Positions 1-5,868 of a stretch of 64,000 nt of DNA are shown here, piece after piece (within the stretch, counting starts at the first letter, position 1; every line of letters begins with the position of its first letter). The stretch spans positions 1,713,712-1,777,711 of the forward strand of contig NZ_CP036268.1 in NCBI RefSeq assembly GCF_007744515.1. Reading direction: 5' to 3'. A program made the position numbers and the translations under genes. The notes under the pieces are model-generated. The model was not told the origin of the DNA. It made no database searches and saw only the letters and a list, made by a program, of their open reading frames with translations. The stretch is from Stratiformator vulcanicus (GTDB taxonomy: Bacteria > Planctomycetota > Planctomycetia > Planctomycetales > Planctomycetaceae).

Positions 1-235
1 GGCGCGTATTAACTGAGCCGACATTCGGATAGTTGTTGATCGCCAAATCGGCGAGACGCGAGGCCAAGGTCATCCGCCGATTGATTCGATATTCGGCTGC
101 CGAATCGCCGGGCCGGACTGCTTCGACAGATATCGGTGCTGCGTCTTGGCCGCACGCCGATTCGCCCATCAAGGGTAGACCGACGACCGAAACCGCGAGC
201 GAGAGAAATCTGAGTGAGTCGAAGAGCCGTCGCAT
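1..235 (-). CDS. Secreted protein of unknown function (5' end only)
   Basis: The ATG lies at 235 on the minus strand and the frame stays open to the window edge, giving the first 78 or so residues. The N-terminus MRRLFDSLRFLSL followed by a hydrophobic stretch ending near GESACGQDA looks like a signal peptide, so the product is probably exported. The rest visible is not recognisable as a family. The true 3' end lies outside the window. Confidence 0.6.
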   Translation of the reverse strand, partial: MRRLFDSLRFLSLAVSVVGLPLMGESACGQDAAPISVEAVRPGDSAAEYRINRRMTLASRLADLAINNYPNVGSVNTR

Positions 236-380
236 GTGAGGTTTCCGGTACCGGGGAGTGCGGTTGATGGACCGCTGCCTAGCATGATTGGCGGAACCAG
301 CAGCGGAAAGTCTCCACTCGACAAAAATCACCTGCAAGAGTGTTGAGGCGAACCGGGATCGTTGGTGAGAATGAGTCGCC

Positions 381-809
381 ATGAACATCCGCCTTTACGA
401 TCTGCTCGGGTTTGTTCAGCCGGGGCTGTTCTGCTTCTCGGTGGGATCGGCCCTGCTTGCCTGGCTGTATCTGTTCCTCTCGATCACAGCGTTGCTGGGG
501 AAGGAAGACCAAAGCCAGATTCGCGAATTTCAGTTTGGTGCGGTCAGACTGTCGGCCTTGGGAGCGGCCCTCGCTGCGTCGCTGGCAGGAGTTCAGGCGG
601 CCGAGAACTATCGCTCATTTCTCAATGCCTTCTTCGGCCTCGATCCCCGCATCTGGCTGATTGGCGGAGCGCTGATCGTGGGGCCGGGCATCCTCGCCGG
701 TTGCTGTTCGAACGGCTGGTTGAATCATAGCCGTCGAGAGCGTCAGCGAATCACAATCATCAGATTAAGATTCGAGGTAGAGATCCCGCGCCCCGACGAG
801 TTTCATTAG
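381..809 (+). CDS. Small membrane protein, unknown function
   Basis: The 142-residue product has hydrophobic segments at about 16-40, 55-70 and 92-112, consistent with three membrane helices, and an Arg-rich cytoplasmic-looking tail after residue 115. The ATG is preceded by the purine-rich stretch GAGAATGAG. It is divergent from the secreted-protein gene to its left and is followed after about 50 nt by another small membrane protein on the same strand, so the two may be cotranscribed. No family is recognised. Confidence 0.6.
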   Translation: MNIRLYDLLGFVQPGLFCFSVGSALLAWLYLFLSITALLGKEDQSQIREFQFGAVRLSALGAALAASLAGVQAAENYRSFLNAFFGLDPRIWLIGGALIVGPGILAGCCSNGWLNHSRRERQRITIIRLRFEVEIPRPDEFH

Positions 810-860
810 ACTCAGTGATCGACTCCACTTTGTTCGGCTGTCTCATTGTGAGGTCTCTGG

Positions 861-1133
861 ATGTGGCCGCTGATCTACATTATTGGATTTCTTTGCGTCG
901 TACTGGTCGTGGTAAAAGTGATCGAATGGGTGTGGCTCCATTTCGCTGGAATGGGCTCCGATGCGATCGGTCGAGGCGGAGCAATCTTGCCCCGGCGTCG
1001 CGGACTTTGCGAACGATGTCGCGGGCGGGGGTTTGAGCACCTGACGGGCGATCCCGAGAAAGTCTGCGAATGGTGTGATGGCACCGGCTGCGACCCGAGA
1101 GGGCCGGGGGACGATGCCGACATCGATCATTAG
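861..1133 (+). CDS. Membrane-anchored DnaJ-type zinc-finger mini-protein
   Basis: The 90-residue product has one N-terminal membrane helix (about residues 3-25) followed by a short soluble part with two CxxCxGxG-type motifs, CERCRGRG (about 50-57) and CEWCDGTG (about 69-76). Paired motifs of this kind bind one zinc ion in the cysteine-rich domain of DnaJ. There is no J domain. What is seen is a membrane-tethered zinc module. A role in protein folding or disulfide handling at the membrane is only inference. Confidence 0.6.
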   Translation: MWPLIYIIGFLCVVLVVVKVIEWVWLHFAGMGSDAIGRGGAILPRRRGLCERCRGRGFEHLTGDPEKVCEWCDGTGCDPRGPGDDADIDH

Positions 1134-1357
1134 TCTGCCGATCGGAGTTCGGTGGCTTTCATCCAATTCGCGCAACCAAGCCCCCTCGGTTGGAGGAACA
1201 CACGGTGCGCACCGCCTCTGTTCGCCCCGCCGGTGGGTGCAGTTACCTAATTGCAGCTTCCCATGCGGCGGATGTTGCCGCGGCAAAACTGCCGGGCGCG
1301 CGTCCGTTTTTTTTTAAGAGCTGTCAGCTATCGGCTGTCAGCTACCAGCAAGACTTG

Positions 1358-1413
1358 GGTAGCCCGGCCTTTCATGGCCGGGTGCCGACAGGCACAAGAT
1401 GCCGTTCGAGAAC
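1358..1413 (+). repeat. Hairpin module B, copy 1
   Basis: A hairpin formed by TAGCCCGGCC and GGCCGGGT with a short AT-rich loop is followed by GCCGACAGGCACAAGATGC and CGTTCGAGAACA. It matches 1613-1670 closely except in the loop, and 2184-2238 in inverted orientation. Confidence 0.8.
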
Positions 1414-1462
1414 ATTAAGAAAGAGTTGGAGGCCGACTGCGAGAGTGAAATTAATGAATTTC

Positions 1463-1606
1463 GAGTGGCACGGACAACGTCCGTGCGGCGCAGCCGCCAG
1501 AGTATTCAGCTACCGGCCATAATTAACATTGGACGCCGGACTGGTAGGGACATCTCTGCCCAGATGCTCTTGTCGCTGCGCGACCCGGACGATGTCCGGG
1601 CCACTC
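1463..1606 (+). repeat. 140-bp hairpin-ended element A, copy 1
   Basis: The element starts GAGTGGCACGGACAACGTCC and ends with the near-inverted complement GGACGATGTCCGGGCCACTC. The two ends are therefore terminal inverted repeats of about 23 bp, and each is itself a small hairpin. An internal GTCGCTGCGCGAC palindrome lies near the right end. Four copies occur in this window. No reading frame is carried, so the element would be non-autonomous. Confidence 0.85.
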
Positions 1607-1612
1607 TTAAAC

Positions 1613-1670
1613 GGGTAGCCCGGCCAATTTTGGCCGGGTGCCGACAGGCACAAGATGCCGTTCGAGAACA
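1613..1670 (+). repeat. Hairpin module B, copy 2
   Basis: This is a near-identical copy of 1358-1413. The loop of the GGCCGGGT hairpin differs (AATTT instead of TTTCAT) while the stem is kept, as expected if the fold is selected or copied as a unit. Confidence 0.8.
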
Positions 1671-1718
1671 CTAAAAGAGAGTGAGAGGCTGCCAACTGGA
1701 AAGAACTTAATAATCCCC

Positions 1719-1855
1719 GAGTGGCACGGACACCGTCCGTGCGGCGCAGCCGCCAGAGCATTCAGCTGCCGGCCACAATTAACATTGGACGCCGGACTGG
1801 TAAGGACATCTCTGCCTGAGTGCTCTACGCGACCCGGACGATGTCCGGGCCACAC
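1719..1855 (+). repeat. 140-bp hairpin-ended element A, copy 2
   Basis: It has the same terminal inverted repeats as copy 1, with a right end reading GGGCCACAC instead of GGGCCACTC and a deletion in the GTCGCTGCGCGAC inner palindrome. Length is 137 bp. Left-end loop bases differ (CAC instead of AAC), so the hairpin stem is kept. Confidence 0.85.
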
Positions 1856-1925
1856 TTTGATTTACTGTTTGAGAACAATATGAGATCGTTGAAGGCCGAC
1901 TACGAAAGTGAAATTAATAAATTCC

Positions 1926-2067
1926 GAGTGGCACGGACACCGTCCGTGCGGCGTAGCCGCAAGAGTATTCAGCTACCGACCACATACAACATTCGATGCC
2001 AAATTAGCAGGGATATCTCTGACTGAAATCTCTTGTCGCTGCGCGACCCGGACATCGTCCGGGCCAC
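1926..2067 (+). repeat. 140-bp hairpin-ended element A, copy 3
   Basis: This is the third tandem-spaced copy, about 142 bp and more diverged in the middle. Both hairpin ends (GAGTGGCACGGACACCGTCC and CCGGACATCGTCCGGGCCAC) and the inner GTCGCTGCGCGAC palindrome are conserved. Confidence 0.85.
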
Positions 2068-2183
2068 TCGCTTGAATCATCAATGTTGGTCATCGAATCG
2101 CCGATCTCGGCAGGGACCGACAGGCAGAAGATACTGTTCGAAGGCGTCACAGGAGTAAGGGTGGCCGACCACTCAAGGACACC

Positions 2184-2238
2184 TTCTCGAAAAGCATCTT
2201 GTCGCTGCGCGACCCGGCCGTGAACGGCCGGGCTACCC
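2184..2238 (-). repeat. Hairpin module B, inverted copy
   Basis: Read on the minus strand, this begins GGGTAGCCCGGCCGTTCACG and continues to GCATCTTTTCGAGAA, matching the two direct copies. Next to its hairpin it carries the GTCGCTGCGCGAC palindrome found in element A, so modules A and B share an internal part with different end hairpins. Confidence 0.75.
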
Positions 2239-2276
2239 GCGGTCGGGACGACCGGGCGCCGTCTCCGCCCGTCCCA

Positions 2277-2367
2277 TGACTTCCGACTCCTGACTCCTGA
2301 CTTCCGACTTCCGACTTCCGACTTCCGACTTCCGACTTCCGACTTCCGACTTCTGACTTCTGACTTC
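2277..2367. repeat. 13-unit heptanucleotide tandem array
   Basis: Thirteen uninterrupted 7-bp units of the form YGACTYC fill these 91 bases: eight are CGACTTC-like in the centre and TGACTTC or TGACTCC variants lie at the edges. The array ends 119 bp before the clpP1 start. Related heptamer runs occur at 52264-52303 and 55342-55362. Confidence 0.9.
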
Positions 2368-2486
2368 TGTTTCCCGCCTTCCCGCTCCCCCTCATTTCCC
2401 GCTCCTCCCAAACCGCTCTCCTTGATCGATTCCCCCTCGCAACGTATCGTTCGGGGCGTCAATTCGATTATGGAACGGAGTTCAAC

Positions 2487-3134
2487 ATGACCGACCCGCT
2501 TTCTTCCCTGGGGCTGTCCCTGTCGGGAGCCGCTCACAGCCCGACCGACCCGATGGCCGCCGCGCGGGATTACCAGCGTCAGCGGCAGATGGGCATCGGC
2601 GATCTGCTGCTTGAGAATCGCATTATCTTTCTCGCCGGGCCGATCATGGATGAGAATGCGAATCTCACCGTGATGAAGCTGCTGTACCTGCAGGCCGAGA
2701 ACCGGCACCAAGACATTCACATGTACGTCAACTCACCGGGCGGCAGCGTCACCGCCACGATGGCGATTTATGACGTCATGCAATTCTGCGATTGCGACGT
2801 GAGCACCTACTGCGTGGGGCTGGCGGCGTCGGGTGGGGCGATCGTGCTCGCCGGGGGGGCGAAGAAGAAACGGTATGCGCTGCCGCACGCCAAGATGATG
2901 ATCCACCAGCCGTACGGCGAAGTCGGCGGGCAGGTCTCCGACATCGAAATTCAGGCGCAGGACATCCTCAACACGCGGGAGTCCCTCAACCGTGTGCTGG
3001 CCGATCACACCGGCCAGCCGATCGAGCAGATCGCAAAGGACACCGAGCGGGATCGTTACCTGACCGCCCCGCAGGCCGTGGAATACGGCCTGGTCGATCA
3101 GGTCCTCGAAAAGGTGAAGCAACCGAAACCTTAA
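2487..3134 (+). CDS. clpP1: ATP-dependent Clp protease proteolytic subunit, first copy
   Basis: The 215-residue product is a ClpP-family serine peptidase that would form the barrel-shaped chamber fed by a Clp ATPase. The triad is visible: Ser115 in GLAASGGA, His140 in MMIHQP and Asp189 in TERDRYLTA. The oligomer and substrate-groove segment VNSPGGSVTATMAIYD is intact. The N-terminus is about 20 residues longer than usual. The start has GGAG eight bases upstream. It lies about 100 bp before a second clpP on the same strand. The nucleophile context AASGG differs from the usual AASMG seen in the neighbour, suggesting the two form a mixed ClpP1P2 complex or differ in specificity (inference). Confidence 0.93.
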   Translation: MTDPLSSLGLSLSGAAHSPTDPMAAARDYQRQRQMGIGDLLLENRIIFLAGPIMDENANLTVMKLLYLQAENRHQDIHMYVNSPGGSVTATMAIYDVMQFCDCDVSTYCVGLAASGGAIVLAGGAKKKRYALPHAKMMIHQPYGEVGGQVSDIEIQAQDILNTRESLNRVLADHTGQPIEQIAKDTERDRYLTAPQAVEYGLVDQVLEKVKQPKP

Positions 3135-3238
3135 CGTTTGATTCAATCTGTTCAGCCAAGACCGGAAGGGAGCGCGCTTCCTCTCGGGCGCGGCTGAACG
3201 GGAAACAGACATATCCCGCATTCAACGGAATTTGATCC

Positions 3239-3844
3239 ATGAATATGACCACTCTCGTCCCGTACGTGATCGACAAGAACGGCCGCGACGAACGGGCGAT
3301 GGATATCTACAGCCGGCTGCTGAAGGATCGCATCGTGATCCTCGGTTCGCAGGTCAACGATGACGTCGCCAACAGCCTTGTCGCCCAATTCCTGTTCCTC
3401 CAGTTCGAGGATCCCAAGGCCGATATCCACTTCTACATCAACAGCCCCGGCGGCAGCATCACCGCGGGGATGGCCATCTACGACACCATGCAGTTTTTGA
3501 GCTGCGAAGTGGCGACCTACTGTCTCGGTCAGGCGGCCAGCATGGGTTCGCTGCTGCTAACGGCCGGTACCAAGGGCAAGCGGCACGCGCTGCCGAATGC
3601 CCGGATCATGATCCACCAGCCTCTGGCCGGATATCAGGGGACGGCAACGGACCTCGACATCCACGCCAAGGAGGTCATTCGGATCAAGCGCAAAATGAAC
3701 GAGATCTACCAGAAGCACACCGGCCGGGGTCTGGAGGAACTCGAACGCGATACCGACCGCGATAATTTCCTCTCCGCCGAGGAAGCCCGCGAGTACGGGC
3801 TGATCGACAAGGTGATCGAAGAGATCGGCAAGCCGATTTCGTAG
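3239..3844 (+). CDS. clpP: ATP-dependent Clp protease proteolytic subunit, canonical copy
   Basis: The 201-residue product has usual ClpP length and a full triad: Ser101 in GQAASMGS, His126 in IMIHQP and Asp175 in [10 protein letters not shown]. The conserved [20 protein letters not shown] segment is present. It would hydrolyse unfolded proteins delivered by ClpX, ClpA or ClpC. The ribosome-binding site is weak (GGA at about ten bases). It follows clpP1 after about 100 bp and is closed by a strong intrinsic terminator at 3868-3899, so the two clpP genes are probably a transcription unit. Confidence 0.96.
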   Translation: MNMTTLVPYVIDKNGRDERAMDIYSRLLKDRIVILGSQVNDDVANSLVAQFLFLQFEDPKADIHFYINSPGGSITAGMAIYDTMQFLSCEVATYCLGQAASMGSLLLTAGTKGKRHALPNARIMIHQPLAGYQGTATDLDIHAKEVIRIKRKMNEIYQKHTGRGLEELERDTDRDNFLSAEEAREYGLIDKVIEEIGKPIS

Positions 3845-3867
3845 CCTGCATCAAATGTGATTTCGCA

Positions 3868-3899
3868 AAGCCCACGGGTCGCCGCCCGTGGGCTTTTCT
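3868..3899 (+). terminator. Intrinsic terminator of the clpP unit
   Basis: The stem AAGCCCACGGG pairs with CCCGTGGGCTT across a six-base loop, followed by TTTTCTT. It begins 23 bp after the clpP stop. Confidence 0.9.
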
Positions 3900-4008
3900 T
3901 GTGTACTCTCTGCAAGATGAATGGACGCGACGGGCTTCCACGATGGAACCGCAGCGCGCAACGCGTCATGCTGTGTTTTCACTCTTGCAACCCCGGAGAA
4001 ACGCATCG

Positions 4009-4434
4009 ATGGACGAAGTTGACACGCCGCACGATTCACTGACCGAAGAAGACGTATCGCATCTGAAGATTCTGGCGATCGTTCACTATGTGTTCGCGGG
4101 GCTGGCCTGCCTGGGGATGTGCTTCCCGGCTATGTATATTGGGGTCGGTATCGGCGCGATGAACGGCAATATGGAAGTCGAAGGTAACATGGACCCGGAA
4201 ACATTCGGGCAGATCTTTCTGGCCATCGGGATCGGACTTGCGGTTTTCATCCTGCTGGGGGCGTTCCTGCAATTCTATATTGGCCGGTCGTTGTCGACTC
4301 GCACGAACTACATGTTCTGCTTCGTGGTGTCGGCGATCAATTGTTTGAACATTCCGATCGGCACGCTGCTTGGCGTGTTTACAATCATTGTGCTGCAACG
4401 CCCGACGGTGAAAGAGGCCTTCGGGCAGGAGTGA
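4009..4434 (+). CDS. Four-helix small membrane protein, unknown function
   Basis: The start is placed at the ATG at 4009 (MDEVDTPHDS), which has GGAG ten bases upstream. The longer upstream frame would run into the clpP terminator. The 141-residue product has hydrophobic segments near residues 24-45, 67-90 and 98-130, with an acidic N-terminus and a short soluble tail, so it is an integral membrane protein. It resembles small conserved membrane proteins common in planctomycetes, but no function is known. It is followed after 45 bp by another membrane protein gene. Confidence 0.7.
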   Translation: MDEVDTPHDSLTEEDVSHLKILAIVHYVFAGLACLGMCFPAMYIGVGIGAMNGNMEVEGNMDPETFGQIFLAIGIGLAVFILLGAFLQFYIGRSLSTRTNYMFCFVVSAINCLNIPIGTLLGVFTIIVLQRPTVKEAFGQE

Positions 4435-4479
4435 ATGCGGATGCGGATTCGCATGAAGTCCCAAGAGTGAAGTTTGCAA

Positions 4480-4902
4480 ATGGACGACTTCCTGCCGGCG
4501 ATCTTTTGCGTCGCCGAACTGGTTTTCGCTTCGCCCTGTTTGATTGCGGCGTTCGGGTGCGGAATGCTGCTCGTTGCGAAGTCAGATCAGCTCGGGGCCG
4601 CAGCCATACCGGCTCTTGGCGCGATGGGACTGTTTTGTTTGGCCGAGGGCTCGGAGGCGATCTATCAACTGCTACCCGACTTCGGCCCGCTGCCAATTGG
4701 GGCACTCGACCTCTATTCCTGGGACTACGTTATAACCGAGGTCGCCGCTGCAATTTTTCGTGGCGGAGCGTGCGTGCTGTCTGTCGCTGCCTTGTTCACA
4801 CTGACGCCGCGAGACGTACTTCCACGCGATGAAGGCCGAGCACAACTCGAATCGCCAGGCCAAACCGTGTCTGATGATTTTTTCGAAGTCGACCTCCCAT
4901 GA
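4480..4902 (+). CDS. Small membrane protein, unknown function
   Basis: The ATG at 4480 (MDDFLPAIFCVAEL) has a purine-rich GAGTGAAG just upstream. The 140-residue product has three or four hydrophobic segments (about 5-30, 40-58 and 85-110) and an acidic C-terminal tail. It lies between a membrane protein and the HlyD gene on the same strand. No family is recognised. Confidence 0.6.
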   Translation: MDDFLPAIFCVAELVFASPCLIAAFGCGMLLVAKSDQLGAAAIPALGAMGLFCLAEGSEAIYQLLPDFGPLPIGALDLYSWDYVITEVAAAIFRGGACVLSVAALFTLTPRDVLPRDEGRAQLESPGQTVSDDFFEVDLP

Positions 4903-4934
4903 GCGGTTTCAACCTGTTTCGCGGACGACGTTAA

Positions 4935-5864
4935 TTGATCAACTCCCCCATTCAAATCGGTAGAATTCTGAGCGTGGCTTCGGTCGCGATGTTTGCTCCT
5001 GGGTATACGGCGCAAGCCGAACCACTTGTCGTTGAATCTGCTTTTGTCCGGCTCAATGAAGACGTCGAGGTGCCGGCGCGGCAGGCGGGGGCGCTCGCGG
5101 AGATCGCGATTCAGGAAGGAGCGACCGTCGAACGCGGGCAGTTGCTCGGGATCATTGACGACCGCGATGCGAAGTTGGAAGTCGAACGCGCCGATGCGGC
5201 GTTCCGCATCGCCGATCGGCAGGCCGAGGACCGCAGTCAGGTGATCTTTGCCAAAAGCGCGATGGAGTCGGCCGAACGTGAATTGCAGCGAGCTCAGCGA
5301 GCCCGCGAAGCCGTGCCCGGAAGCGTTTCACAGTCGGAAATTGAACGGCTCGCCATCGAAATGGAGCGGCGAGAGGCCGAGTTCAAACGTCTGGAGCAGG
5401 AGCACGCCGTCGCGAGGCTCACCGCGAAGTTGCGGCAATCGGAACTGAGCCAAGCCAAACTCAGACTCGAGTTAACCCAAATCGATTCCCCGCTCGGGGG
5501 AACCGTGGTCGAGTTATACAAGCACGCCGGAGAGTGGGTGGAGCCGGGGCAACCGGTGGCCCGCGTCTTGCAGATGGACCCCATCCGGGTTGAGGGATTC
5601 GTCCCGCACGCACAGATTCCCGAGGCCGGGCTGCGCAACTGGACGGTCCGCGTCGACAGCAACGAGACCGGCGAGAAACTTTCTGACTCAGGCCGTATCG
5701 CGTTCGTCGATCCTGAGATCGAACCGACCACCGGGCAGGTGCGGATCAGGGCCGAGATCGAAAATCCGGCTTATCGGATCAAGCCGGGCCGCCGGGTCCG
5801 TTTGGTGATTGCGCCGCCCGAGACCGAGGCGGATGAAGAGCCTTCGACCGGGCAAGGCGAGTAA
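4935..5864 (+). CDS. HlyD/RND-type membrane-fusion (periplasmic adaptor) protein
   Basis: The 309-residue product has a signal peptide (about 1-28, ending TAQA) if the TTG at 4935 is the start. The first ATG would cut the signal peptide away. A split lipoyl half-motif GALAEIAIQEGATVERGQLL lies at 52-71 and its partner LGGTVVELYKHAGEWVEPGQ at 187-206, with a long coiled-coil hairpin between (about 80-180). A beta-barrel part follows. Such proteins bridge an inner-membrane exporter and an outer-membrane channel. The stop lies 4 bp before the start of the PqqD/M50/lipoyl fusion, which argues that both belong to one export or processing machine. Confidence 0.85.
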   Translation: MINSPIQIGRILSVASVAMFAPGYTAQAEPLVVESAFVRLNEDVEVPARQAGALAEIAIQEGATVERGQLLGIIDDRDAKLEVERADAAFRIADRQAEDRSQVIFAKSAMESAERELQRAQRAREAVPGSVSQSEIERLAIEMERREAEFKRLEQEHAVARLTAKLRQSELSQAKLRLELTQIDSPLGGTVVELYKHAGEWVEPGQPVARVLQMDPIRVEGFVPHAQIPEAGLRNWTVRVDSNETGEKLSDSGRIAFVDPEIEPTTGQVRIRAEIENPAYRIKPGRRVRLVIAPPETEADEEPSTGQGE

Positions 5865-5868
5865 TACG

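Larger units (their letters stand above)
1134..2486. other. Repeat-filled intergenic region
   Basis: This 1.35-kb gap has no convincing gene. It holds a run of nine T at about 1306-1314, three copies of a 140-bp hairpin-ended element, two direct copies and one inverted copy of a second hairpin module, and a 13-unit heptamer array just before clpP. Open frames crossing it on either strand read through repeats and are rejected. Confidence 0.8.

Noticed and set aside
2277-2367. Possible CRISPR array
   Set aside because: The units are contiguous 7-mers without spacers, and no cas gene is near.
2004-2720. Long minus-strand frame over the heptamer array and the clpP1 5' end
   Set aside because: Its middle is a mere translation of the tandem heptamers and its ends cover repeats and clpP1. 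No conserved domain is seen.
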